NCBI GenBank assembly: GCA_028564705.1
Contig: JAPXFQ010000113.1
Span: 1,116,001-1,180,000 of the forward strand
Length of the DNA stretch: 64,000 nt
Direction: 5' to 3'
From: Apricaphanius iberus
Lineage: Eukaryota > Chordata > Actinopteri > Cyprinodontiformes > Aphaniidae
Shown here: positions 47,201 to 60,649 of the stretch, one piece after another
Layout of the letters: the number at the start of each line of letters is the position of its first letter
Numbering within the stretch: the first letter of the stretch is position 1
Notes under the pieces: model-generated
Told to the model about the DNA's origin: nothing
The model's input: only the letters and a program-made list of their open reading frames with translations
Databases searched by the model: none
Translations under genes and position numbers: made by a program

Positions 47201-50200
47201 TTCAACCTATTGTTTGTACGCTGTGATAATAATGGTAAGAACCAGCATTGTTCTTTATGCTACAATGTGGATTTTAATAATCCCTAGCCAAAGTAATGAT
47301 TGCTTTCAGTGCTATTTGTACAAAAAAGACCAAACATCTCTGGTTTCAAATTTTATTGCTTGAATAAAGATACTATATACGGATAGTATTCAGACCCCTT
47401 CAAATTTATAACTCTTTGTTTAGATGTAGCCATTTGTAAAATCACAAAAGTTATTTCATTTTCAATTAATTCTGGACAGATTTTTTTATGTGTGCAAATT
47501 TATGAAAAAAGAAAAACTGAAATATCACATGGTCATAAGAATTCCGACCCTTTGGATAGTATTGAGTAGAACCACCCTTTTGAGCTAGTAAAGCAACAAG
47601 TCTTCTACGGAATGATGCAACAAGTTTTTTACACCAGGATTTGGGGATCCTCTGCCATTCTTTCTTGCAGATCCTCTCCAATTCTTTCAGTTTGGATGGT
47701 GAACATTGATGGACAGCAATTTTCAGGTCTCTCCAGAGATACTGAGTTGGGTTTAGGTCAGGGCTCTGGCTGGGCCAGTCAGAAATGGTCACAGAGTTGT
47801 TCCGAAGTCATCTCTTTGTTATTGTAGCTGTTTGCTTAGTGTCATTGCCTTGTTGAGGTGAGCACTCTGGAAGAAGTTTTCTTCCAGGATATCTCTGTAC
47901 TTGGCTGCATTCATCTTTCCTTCAATTGCAACCAATCATTCCTGTCCCTGCAGCTGAAAAACACCCCCACAACATGATGCTACCAATAGCATGTTTCACT
48001 GTATGGATTGTATTGGACAGGCGATGATTAGTGCCTGATTTTATCCACACATACCGCCTAGAATTAACAGTAACACATTCAATCTTGGTCTCATAAGACA
48101 GCAGAATATTATTTCTCATAGTCTGGGAGTCCTTTGTGTGTTTTTTGGCAAATCCTATGCAGGCTTTCACATGTCTAGCACTGGGAAGAGGCTTCCATTG
48201 AGCCACTCTGTCATAAAGCCCCGAATGGTTGAGGGCTGCAGTGATAGTTGACTTGGTGGAACTTTCTCCCATCTCCCTGCTGCATCTCTGGAGCTCAGCC
48301 ACAGTGATCTTTGGGTTCTTCTTTACCCCTCTCACCAAGGCTCTTCTCCCACAATTGCTCAGTTTGGCTGGATGGCCAAGTCTAGGAAGAGTTCCAGTTG
48401 TCAAAAACTTTTATTTGAGGATTATGAAGCAATGGCGCCATCAGGGGGTGGCGTGGAGAGGCCGTGGCCACCCGAGGCCGACTCGTGGCCACCCCACTGG
48501 CCACCCCACCGGCCATGATAAATTTTAGTAGCATCAGTTGTGAATTTCATTCCTAATACACAGCCAGGCAGGTAAGCTGCGGCAGATCTTCGATTCGCAG
48601 TAGCCAGCTCTCTCCCCTGCCCCTCCATCTCTGCCGCTTTTGCGTGCCTAGACGGCAACAGCTCAGAGCGTACCTATGAATATCATCCCTAATGCACAGC
48701 TGGGCAGGTAAGCTGCTCCAGACCCTCAATCGCAGCCAGCTCTCTTCTCCGCCACCAGCACACCTCCCTCCCTGCTTCCCCCCAGATGTTGTTGCGAAGC
48801 TCAAACAGTAACAGCTTAGCGCAAAACTTAAGAGATAAGAAACCAGACAAAAAAGGCTACAGGTAAGAAATTGAGTCGAAAATATTCTTTAGAAAAAGAA
48901 GATTGGGAAACGTTTCGTGACATGTGCTTTTTAAGTGCCAGATGGTTACAGTATATTGTTACAGCAGTTTTTGATGTGTTTATGACAGATTTTCACACAG
49001 ACAGAGCATCACTGAAATACAAATCATGACATAATCACTTAAAGCTTTGTGATTCATATTTTTTAGTAGTTGAGTTTTATTAGTCTGAATAGAGATAACT
49101 ATAGGCCATTATTACAGCTATAATCGATATTTATGAGAGGGGCTTATTATTAATATTATTCCATCAGAATAATTGATTTTGCCTCTCTCAGCCTCCTTCA
49201 ATTCTGATTACGATAAATTAGTGAATAGAGATTAAAGTTGTTGGTATCTGCTTTTCCCCAGTAACTGTTTTGTTTACAATAAATGTATGCAGAGCTGGCC
49301 CAAAGTCTTATGGGGCCTTGAGCAGATGTTGACTCAAGGGCGCCCCTTTCTGTTAAGACCACTACCCACAATAACAGAATTTCTATAAAGATTTGGTCTA
49401 ATCTGGAAAAGTAGGCGGAGTCTATTTGGGTGATCCTAAAAATCAATCAGAGGTATTTATTAATATTATCTGGACAATCTGAAGGTCAGACAAAATAGAA
49501 AGGTTAAACTAAAGCATTGATTGTAACAATGGTAACAAAAATCAAACAATTATTATTAAAATGTTATTTTAAATTTGGTTTTAATTTAATTCAAATATTT
49601 AAATGTAATTAAAAAGTTGTTCTAAATTAATTGGTAGAGTATATACATCTTTATTGGTTTAAATTTCTTTAATTTAAATATTTTTGATCCATTTTTAAAA
49701 TACAAATACAATATTCATTCAAAAAATTATTAAAATTAGTTACAAAGAAACTATCCTATTTAACACACAAACATTTAAACAATTTAATTTTTTTTTAAAT
49801 AATCTACACAGAAACAAAACTAAATCAAATGGAGTAATATTCACATTTTCATAAATTGTAACATCTGTAGTCTGTTCAATTTCAGTATTTACGGGGGCCC
49901 CCGGATGGGTTTGGGGGGCCCTAAGGAAGTGCTTAGTTCCCTTATGCCAGCTCTGAACTTATGCCAAATATAATTGGAAAGAAAACAGAATTGTTGTACA
50001 ACTATAAATGTTAACTGTAGTGTATTATTAGTCTATGCACATTATATCATTAGTAACATTTAATATAACACAATAAACCAAAGTATATCAGTTGGAGTTT
50101 CCTTAACTCTTTATGATAGTATTCTACAAGCTGGTTCACTATAATAGTAGAATACAATTCTGAAATTATGGTTTATGGCTTTGGTTGCGCCACCCCAAAA

Positions 50201-53200
50201 TTTTAAGTGGCCCCATCTGGCCACCCCTATGAAAAATTTCTGGTGACGCCACTGTTATGGAGGCAACTGTGCTCTTAGGAACCTTGACTGCTGACAGAAA
50301 TTCTTTGGTCATTTTGGCCAGATCTGTGCCTTGCCAAAATGTCTCTGAGCTCCTTGGGCAGTTTCTTCGACCTCATGATTCCCATTTGCTCTGAAATGCA
50401 ACGTGGGGCGTAAGGTCTTATACAGACAGGTGTGTGCCTTTCCTAATCAAATCCAATCACTAGTCTTCAAACCACACAAGTTTGTGGTTATTGTCCCCGT
50501 CAAGATATTATCTGGTGCATGAAAATAAGGCTATGTTCACCCTGCAGGGCCCTCATACACCAAACGTTGGTAGAAACGGTCCTATATTCAATCCTACAAA
50601 TGAAATTTAGAATGTTCATACGCAGAGGTTAAATTCAGGTGCGTACCTAGTTACTCATATCGTTCAGTCATGAGCAGAAATGACCCACAATTAGCCATAT
50701 TCGGTAACACCACATCCTTGAAAACATGCATTAAATCGTTGTGTTCTTCCCAAAAATAATGGCTAAGAGAGCAAAGTGGAACCAAGGAAAATGCTAAATG
50801 CGAAAGAAAAAACGCACACGTGTGGATGGTTCATGGCTAAAAAACTGGGCCAAAAACGCAAAAGAAGACGAGACATCACACACAACATGGCCTGTTTACA
50901 GAATAAAAAACAGAAGCAAATTATGTTAGTTTTTTTCCAGCAATTTGGCAATTCCTACACCGTCGAATCCGTCAGAATTTTGACAAATTATTTAAAAGAA
51001 GTACATTGAAAAAAAAAAGAGAGCCCACACTCCAATAATGAACTCTTTTGGAGCAGTGGCTGCTACTTCTGTACAGAGATATATACGTATGGATGTGGAG
51101 CCAGGACGAGGAGTGGTGGAGTTGTGATGTGAAGAGCTTCACTTACACAGAGTTCATCCACAATTTCATGGTGTCAAGACAGACTTTTGAATACCTCTGT
51201 CAGCGCCTCTTCTCAAGAATATCAAGAAAGGAAACTCATCTCCACCAATACATACCTGCGAGTAGAACGTACAATACAGACTTAATGCGGTTGGGGTTTA
51301 TGGTGTTCAGACTGTCATAATAAAATCAGATATGGGTCGTATGTTGGCTAAAAAGTAGAATTTGATACGCTTTTGCCTGCAGTGTGACCCAGTTTAAGAG
51401 GCGCGCACAAGATGTCTAGGGCTGACGAGAAAGTATCTGGTGAGCAAGAGAAAGCATCAGGTGCCCACGAAGAACCAACTTCTATTGTTATGTCCCCTTA
51501 GGGGCTGTGTGAATATTACCCCAGGTTTCAGTAGAAAGTTTTTCTTCATGCAATATTTGTGACAAAAAAATAGAATCGGTCCTTCAGAATGCAAAGCAAA
51601 TTACTATGGCTGTGATCTACTTAAATACAGATAAATAGTGTTGAATAATGCCTAATGGGAAAATCTGCAAACTGCAACAGTAGACACTCCATCTGTAGAT
51701 CGAGACATTGTATGTGCATATGTGAATTTTCAGATAGTTATACAGTACATTACCATCTTACAAAGACTGTTCTTAAATATATATTATATTATATATAAGA
51801 ATGTTACACATTTGTATCTTCTCGGTTTCTAAAATTTGAACATTCAAAATATAAATGTGTTAATTTGCATAAGATTTGTTGTAAAATTTTATATTTAACT
51901 TTAAGTGATAGTTTGTTTGTTATGCAACCAATGTTCCAAAAATTCACACATAGCTCATGCAAAGCAGGATAGAAATCATCTGGAATGGTGTGATGACCTT
52001 TTGAGACTGTAGTGTGACTGTACAGTGAGAAAAAATGGATGCAATTTCATTATACTGTAATTCAGTTTCATCACTCAGTATATCACAGTAGCAGAAAAGA
52101 ACTCTTAAGCCCCCAATACAGGATGTCGCCCTAGGTCGACACTTTTGAAAAGAAGGTGCTTATCAGTAAGTGTCCTGTCAGGTCTTTGCTCACTTTCTTA
52201 ACTGAAAAGTCTGAAAAAGATTTAAATACCAAACTATGTAAAACAGAATGTCACACAATGCATTGCTGTGTATTCCTGGTTGCAATCCCATTTTTCCAGC
52301 ACCAGAAGTTAAACCTCTTTAGTCTTACAAAATTCTCCACTTTTTGACTCCTCCATTTCAAGCAGCTACATAACCATCCAGGCAAAAATTAAGAAAAAAA
52401 CTCTGAACTGCAGGCCAAGATTTGGTCACAGCTGAAGGCTTTATGGAGTGAAAATCTCTATGTGCTTAAGAAGAGAGAGAATTTCCATCCTTGACCTGAA
52501 AAAGACATACATCAAGTTGACAGAATTGAGGCTTTCTGTTTTTTCAAGTAAGATTATTTTAGACTGACATTTTTTGGCTTTAAATTATTTAGAAAAACTG
52601 GTTTCCTTATGTCATTTTTTTAACTGCAAGCAGTGGGAAGGTTCTATTCGTGTTTCTAAACTGGTTAGTAGTGGATCCATGACTTAAAGAAAGTGTCAGG
52701 GAAACCAGTTATGCTTGCTATCAACTGCCTACCTTTAAAATGTACATTCTCTGAGGCATAGTAGTTTGACTAAAATAATTTTTAGCTGTATTCATTTACA
52801 GAGATGATTAATATTTTGGAAATTAATGTGAATATTAATAATGGAAATAATTGGAGTAATAATTTGACAGCTTCTGAGTCTCAAAGAAAAAACACATGTT
52901 ATTTACATTAAAATTATTTTTATTTAAGCCTGTTTGACCTTTTAATTTTAATTATTATGGCTTATAACTAAGGAAAAGACAGAAATATGTTATTCAGAAA
53001 ATTAAATATGAAGTATATATGCATAGATGATTCTTTTTGCATGAATGACTGCATCAGTGCAATGTGTCATAGATCATTCAAGGTTTCTTTACGGGTCTCC
53101 TTCACTTAAACTCATAAAAGAATATTTTTTAAAAAGAAAAATCGGTAATACGGCTTTGTACAAGCATGCTGCATGTGAATATTTTCTCCAAACTCCATTC

Positions 53201-56200
53201 CTCGCATGAGCTACAGAAAAAAACTGGAGCAGAAATTGACTGAAAGTGTGAAAAAGTGAGTCCCTTGAACATCACTTTGATAATTAGTATTCACTGTCCT
53301 CAACTGCCTGTCTAGGGACCGCCCACAACCCAGGAAAATAGCTGAGCATTGCAACAACTACAGGCTAACGATTAGCAACTCCACAACATGGCAGAGCACG
53401 TTTGGTATTTGTGGCGATAATACATCAGCGCTACATTTTTTATCTGAGGAAGAGGAGCTGAAGAAATGGTTGGAATTTCCTTTTGAAACACCACTGGAAA
53501 AATACAACGCTCGGTTATTTATTTGTTTAGGCACTTTGAGCACAGTGACTTCATAACTATGGACCTTAGAGTAGTAGCTTTGACTCAAAGCTGCATTTAA
53601 AACCGGGACCTGTACCATCACAACAGGGGAACACCAGCTCCCAGGATACCATAAATAAAACTACATTGTTCACCCACTGTTTCACTTTTTAAGTGTTGTG
53701 TTAAAATGCGCCATGAAAATGAAATGCACCACCTCGGCTAACACACTAATATCCCCATATCCACACAGAGATGTAGCTACTTTAACTATCCTCACCTATC
53801 CTAAGCTTCAGACCATGAATTTAAATAACAGCAGCTAAATCTCCCGGAAAACCCAGAGCTCTCTCTCCCCTGAATTTTAAGTGTAACTAAACCCTATGAA
53901 AAAGCATAATCCTGCCCACAGGCAACATTTAAAAAAACTGGTCCAAAGTGGGCAGGATGGGAGGCAGGGAGGGGCATGGACAAGTGTGGAGGATGGGCGC
54001 GAAGGGGGGAGGCGGGGGTGTGGTCTGGAAGACGGTCACCGCTGAACTATGGCATGCTGCTGCCGAGCTCCGTGATCCCTCTATTTACCTACGGTAAAGG
54101 GAGAAATTAGGTCTCTTCTCTGCCATCCACCATTGGTAAAGAGAGGCTTTATGGAGCGCAGCGGCCAAACGACGTAGCAGTTCAAGCGTTTGGCTCAGGG
54201 CGCTGAGTTAGCGCTGCCTGAAGCCAGCAGCACATATAGGAGCAAAAAAGCACAGAGAGCCTAGCGCTAACACTGATGTTAAGTAGCTTCAGAGGGAACT
54301 ACCTCAGCTTTTGTTTCCTTATTCACGGTGTGTTTAAAACATATAGGTTATAACTTATGGCTTTAAACCACTTCAACGTTGCGATCCAAAGTGCGATATA
54401 CAGATTTAAGCTTCTCTCAGTATGCATCTGTGTGCACTCGTAGCACACAAGATAAGCAGTTTCAACTCGTCACGGGGCGGTGTGTCTGAGAGAGGGAGGA
54501 CATCTCATGTACAAGTCTCAGCCAATCCGACAATTCAAATTTAGTACCACACAATGACCATGAACAGCAGCACTAAGACATTTTTATTTAACAAGTTTAC
54601 ACAAAAATGTAAAATATATGCCCTTACAATTAAAGATTACATTGGTAAAAAAACAATCTATACAGTTTATAAGAGAAAAAGTCCCGCCCACAAGTGGTCA
54701 TGGGGTTTAGTTCCACTTTAAGTACATTGCTAAGCGAAGGAAAAGAAAATAACCAGGATTTTCTCAGTAGCGACGAGCGAAGAGCCCAGCACCGAATGCC
54801 CTTCCAACTGGCGGATGTGGCATATCAAAGGCTGCTTACCCAGTGTCGCACGGAAGCCTGAGTCATCCTGATAGTGTGATCCCGGTACACACAGCCCTTT
54901 GCATACAAGCTAATAGCCACAAGTTGACAGCATTTTATTATTTCATACTTATTTATTTAAAGTCAATCAACTTTTTTTATGTGCATTTCTTTAAAAGGGT
55001 AATAATTATTTTGTTTACCGCAATAGTTTTTTTTGTTTTTTTTTTGTTTCCAGGAATGTAATAATTACATTGGTTTACAGCTCATGTGCACACGTCACCG
55101 GGGCTGATTAATAAATTACCTGCAGTTCCCTGGTGACTTTTGTCCACATCATAATTGAAAACTCTTCAAAATGCATGATGAGGAAGTTTAGAGGGTCATA
55201 AGCATGACCACTGTTCTTTATATTCATTCAAAAACGTCTGAGAGACACGGCCCATCGATAAATTTGTAAAGAGAAAAAACGTGCAAATCTTTGACCATCT
55301 TACCTGTTTCCTCATGACATCAGTGGTCTGCATGATGCACCGAGGGGGAAGGCCATGGTTTCGTGCCAACAGGATCGCCTGCTCCAATGTGACACTCAGA
55401 GTGCAGCTGTTGATCAGATAAAAACATAGGGGTAGGTAGGATTCCTTAATTGATGTGAAGGAGTTCAGTTATGCATAGGTTTCAACCAGAAAAATAAATG
55501 TTTTTAGTTCAAACGTTTATGAAACATGAATGAAAACAAAGAAAGCTGCAAATTATAATGTTATGTGTTTTTTTATCTGTTCATAGGAGAAATTCAGATT
55601 TATTCCCTTTCTAAACATGCTTTTTTAGCAAACAAAGGCCGTTTATTGACACTGACTCAAAGCCTAAAATCCAAAGCCTGACTAAGTCTGGATATGCACA
55701 CAATAAACAATTTAGTGTTAAAATTTATTTCAAACATCACATTTGCATGAGCACATTTTGGTCCTTTTTTGCAAGCCGTCATTACCATTTTGCCCCTCCT
55801 GCTTGGTGTTTGCTCATCTCCTCAGAGTTAGTCACAGCCAGGAAACATGCAGATTCAGACCATTAAAGAGCCTCCTCAGCTACTGTTTTGGGGCTTTATC
55901 AGAACGAGGAGGGGGAGGAGACTGAAACTAGAGGTTGACTGTAGACACCTGAATAGACTCCTCAAGATTGATGCTCATTGCGGTGAAGAGGAACGGGGTC
56001 CAAGGACAAGTCAGTGTGTCTCCTTTGGCAGATTCCCATAAGCATGTACTGTGCGTGAAAGAATTGTTGACATGATCCTGTGATTCATTAGCTGCAGCAC
56101 ATTTTGTATTCAGTCATGTACATAGAGAAAATTAAAAAAATCGGTACGGAACAAAATATTTTTCAAAGTTATTTTATTTCTGATACTGCTGTTAATATGA

Positions 56201-59200
56201 AATTCAAACTAGATATGGCTAAAAAATCAAATTCACCACAAATACAAACAAAACAAATTAGTTCATAAATGAAATTGTGTGAAGTAAACTACAGTGTTAA
56301 AAGGGATAGCAACTGAAATGAACTAGTGAGAACTAAAAATAAAAATTAGTTCCTATATAGAGAAGCTTGTCGCACGCATTGCTCAAGTTAAATTTAAACC
56401 CATTCTTCCACACTGCCTTCAAAACTCAAAAGTTTTGGGGGTCTCCTCTTTATTTCTTTATATACATTTTCAATTGATATATGTCAGATTATTTATTGGG
56501 CCTTGGGGTGATGTGCAATGTAATTTATGCTTTGATGTAATCTATCAGACTATATTCTCCCATAATTACTTTGGTTTGCCAAAATCTTTTGCAGCAAACT
56601 CAAAATGAAATGGGACATTATTTTTATTCTCAGTAGTGGAGTCTTGTGCATGCACGCGAGCTACTGCAGAGTAGTAATACTCTCAAGGAAAAACTATACC
56701 TGCTAATTCCAAGTCTTTCTGAATCTTTCTTCTGCATGGTTACAGTCTTTTGGAGAACTTTTCTTTTTTCTTTTTGACTTCTCCTTTGAAAATCATCCCA
56801 GGAGAACATGGCTCTGGTTGGCTCGCTGAAAATGTATGTTCTAATTCTTGAGTATTACCCAATAATGCTTGACTGAGCATTCAGGAGATTAGGAATGAAT
56901 CCATATCAGTGGCATAAGCATTAAACCACCAAAATATAATACTTGTTCATGCCAAACACCACAAGTCAAATTCAGAGCTCTGTACTTTTGAAATCATAGT
57001 AATAAAAAAAGATTTCATAGTCCATTCACTAAAGTGTAATCCAGTTGATATGAGTTAAATAGCTTCAGGCATCGTCTTTCATTTGTGCGTTTAATACCCT
57101 CTGTTCCTTCCACTTTATTACACAAAACCTAATCAATGGGCAAATTTGTTCAAAATTCAGACCTTTGTATAAAACAGATTGTTAATTACATCTGTAAAAA
57201 TAATATGTATTCCATTTTAAATTAAATACTTATTTTCCACAATGTGTGTATCCCCAGTTTTATCTTCTTTAGAATAGCAGACACAGACACACACACACAG
57301 AGTGTCACACACTGATAAATCTTAGAGAGCTAGTGACAAGTGTCAGAGTTGCTCAGTTGACCTTTCTTTGATAACAAGAAGCACCAGCGTATTGATCCAG
57401 TCTTTTCACTCCAAATTAAACTGTCCAAAGCTCCTACGCTGCAAGGTTTCATTTTATTCAATAACAACCGGCATGGAGTTATTAAGAAATTTGAGCTGTT
57501 TGTTTATTATCTCTTGCACTCATGGTTAGGATTTAGCACTAACTTAGAGGGGGGGGCAGCAGATGTGAATCAGGGGAGTTATTTCTGCCAGAAGTTGTTA
57601 CTTGAACCAAATCATTTCAAGATTTAGAAGGTCCCCTTTGGGTTTCATTCGCATAACTTTATGACAGGCCTGACACGCCGTGATAAAAGTAATAAACCCG
57701 ATAATTATCTAGCGAATGTGACGAGTTATATCATGGTAGAGAGGTGCAAAAGATGTCCTCTCATAGTTCAAACTCCTGAATATTTCAAGCACCCATTTTG
57801 AGCTTCAACAAACTGACAAAAGGGGGGGTGAGGTGGTAGAGAAAGTCACCCAGAGAGGATCTTTAAATATCTTGTCAGCTGGAGCGGGATGAAGGAAATG
57901 CTCTGAATCTGTGTGTGTGTGTGAAGCTACACAGTTTCCAGGTTCATTAGTACTGGTGAGATAGTGGAAGATGATTTATATCCATCTGTTTTATTTTGTT
58001 CCAGCACATCCCATTTACACCCTGAGAGGAGTACATACTCCCTATTTGGTTAAATAATAAGAAATATGAGAAAGACAAAAGATGGCAAAAATAAAGAGAA
58101 TACAGACAACTCTAAGGAAAAAACTGCAGTCCACTTTTATGATCTGCAAACAATGAAAACGAACAAAGATATAGATCTAACTTCATTGTATTTTATTAGA
58201 ATTTTATTTAAAAGATAAAAAGCGGTGCATGATTGTATAGTTTAAAGGAATTTATTTAAGGTTTTCTTTTTTTTTTTCAAAAGATTTGTCTGAATTGTAC
58301 AATTGTATTTTACCCCTTTTTTGATACCCTAAAATAAAACCCAGTGCAAAAAATCTTCAAATGTTAGTATTTTTTATTTCAGTATTAAAATATTGAACAA
58401 ACAGCATTAGAAAGAACAGGGGACACAGCACACAGGTGAGGGATAAAGTTGTAAAGTAAAAGCAGGATTAGGGTATGAAACAGAACCCAAGTTTTGTACA
58501 CCAAACACATTGTGTAGTCCATGATGTGAAAATGGAAGCAGAATGGCACAACTGCAAACCTATCAAGAAAAGGTTGTCTGCCTAAACTGAAGCCTAGTTT
58601 ACTCTTCTCTGTCAGGAAGTTTGCACCCAGATGCAGACGAATTGATGGAGACATTTTTCGTTTATAGGTCTCCGTTGGGTGTGTCAGTGTTGCCAAGCTA
58701 TTCCCCAGCAGGGGGAGCAAACTTTTTATGGCATGTATATCTACCATTGCAGTGTCATTTCTGGTTAACTAAAGTTTATTTTGTTTTAGCTTGTGAAGGA
58801 GCCCCTCAAGGAGCGATAGACAACAGAAAGCCCGTTTTGATTGAGCTGGAAAGCTTTTTCCAAAAAGTGCAGCTCACTGGATACTCTAAAAATGCGTGTA
58901 AAAAAACACAGCTGTCTGTTATTCTCTACACCTCCTTGGGCTCAAAATTGCAAAAAGATCATATTAGATAAACTGTCTTTTCAAAATAATGCATCTAGTG
59001 CGTATTTCACAGGTTTTATTACTGTGACGGTTTTGTGACGGAAGAATCTGAAGGTGACAGGACGTTGAAGAGTTACTGAGGCTTTGGACCTAATATGTGG
59101 CTGCACAGGTGGCACAACAAAGGGTACAGAGTGGCGGTGACAGGCTGCAGTTTAACTACTGATGCACATCCAGAGGATATCCTCCCACTAAAGCAAACAG

Positions 59201-60608
59201 AAAAGCTCCTCGTTCAGAGAGTTTTGCCGTATTTTGATCACTTCAATTGGAGAAATTTTCCCTGACTTCAAAACTATGACTAAAGTGGTGCTTCAGTCTC
59301 CATTGCATACAGGCATTTCACAACAGGTGAAGTGTTCATAATGGCAATTATTAATTTGCATGATTTGTGAAGGCAGTTTGTTCAGTTTGTTCGGATTAAA
59401 CAAGAACTAAAATAAATGGAAATTTTATGAAAATGAACTACTGAATATATACATATATCTACTTATGATATAAAAAAACTGCTAATTTTGTTTATGTCAC
59501 ATATATTCAAAACCTATATCGAAATTTATATGAAAATTTATATGCTTATATAGGTTCTTTCCGTGTGGGTAATCCAGTCAATAATGCCTTAGATGACTGC
59601 CACATTGATAAAGCCATTTTTACAGTCCCTTGTTTTTCAGTTGTTAAAAAGGGTTACTGTTTGCTTGCTGATTACATATTATTTAAATTTTATATTAGTA
59701 GTAGTGCTGTCATCAGATTAAAAAAACTTTGAGAGTAATTATGATCTGTAATTCATTAATTTTATCAATGTCATTTTTAATCTGACCTAATAATTGCTGA
59801 GAAAAACCCTCATCTTGAGGTATTTTCATTTAAATTCATTACACTAGAGCGGTCCAAAAAAAGGTTTGATATTTGTATATAATTAAAAAAGTGGATTTAT
59901 GAAGTAATCTATTGTATTTAACAGACTTGAAGAGATGTCGGCACAGCATTTACATTCTGTTCTTTTTGTGACTAGTCCTATAAATGGAGACTGCAACCTT
60001 CTGCTTCGAGCATGCCCAGTTCATTAGCGTTCTGGACTTAGAGGGGTAAATATCTGCTCTGAGTTTAGATGTATTACGGGTAAAAACAACGTGTAATATA
60101 CGCCTTATTTTTTTATAATCATGGCTTGCCATAAAGCTGGAGCGGCCGGGTTGAGCTCCAGTGTGTGGTACAGACTGGTTGCCTTCTCTCTGTGAGGGGT
60201 CTGAAATGGTGCAGCTCCCCATTGCTCGTGCGAAGAGTAATGTTACATGCCTCACCCAAAAGTTTCCAATAACCGCGTAACAAGTTTCTAATGTTATTGC
60301 TATCTGCTTTTATTTTTTATAGAGAATCACAAGAGTGAGTCTAAAAATTTGCTAAATCTAGGTAAATTGAGAAGACTGTCTGCAACTCCCTGCTGCTTCT
60401 CACCTCGCCCTTTACTCCTGTTACAATAGAAGACAGTCAGCTTATGATTAGTTTACAGATTACGGCAACAACTCTAGCACAAGAAGCCAAAAGCATAAAC
60501 ATTTTTATTTAAAGGCAACTACCATATAGAAACAATAAAGTTAAAGATACAAAAATTGATTAATAAACAGGGCGCTAAAAATGGTTGTAATTAAATAATC
60601 ACAACTAA

Positions 60609-60649
<41 letters not shown>

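Larger units (their letters stand above)
48430..50254. mobile_element. hAT-like element inserted in the Tc1 transposase gene
   Basis: 1825 bp. The left end CAATGGCGCCATCAGG and the complement of the right end CAGTGGCGTCACCAGA form the terminal inverted repeat; the 8-bp target duplication is TTATGAAG (48422-48429) / TTATGGAG (50255-50262), one mismatch. Near both ends the sequence mentions GTGGCCACC/GGGGTGGCCAG. Two tandem copies of a ~135-bp GC-rich unit lie at 48542-48820. A second hAT MITE sits inside at 49290-49955. No transposase frame is open. Confidence 0.85.
47371..50480 (-). mobile_element. Tc1-like transposon carrying nested hAT insertions
   Basis: The left end at about 47371-47380 reads TACGGATAGTATTCAGACCC, the end of a very widespread fish Tc1 family. 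The transposase is on the minus strand. The element is split by a 1825-bp hAT element at 48430-50254 flanked by TTATGAAG / TTATGGAG. Beyond it Tc1 sequence resumes exactly in register and runs through the start codon (50376) and the 5' flank CAGACAGGTGTGTGCCTTTC, then fades at about 50480. The right terminal repeat is lost. Without the insertion the remaining Tc1 DNA is about 1.28 kb. It lies in a prex2 intron, in the same orientation as the gene. Confidence 0.88.
45429..55303. other. prex2: prex2 intron of 9.9 kb, transposon-rich
   Basis: Contains the Tc1/hAT/hAT nest (47371-50480), a Harbinger transposase fragment (about 51048-51320) and a TTAA-flanked element (53881-54717). The parts 45430-47370, 51330-53870 and 54722-55300 hold no gene I recognise. 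The 110-codon plus-strand frame at 46254-46586 is listed separately. Confidence 0.75.

Noticed and set aside
58621..58971. 116-codon plus-strand frame in the prex2 6.1-kb intron
   Set aside because: Overlapped by a 120-codon frame on the other strand, with no recognisable motif.
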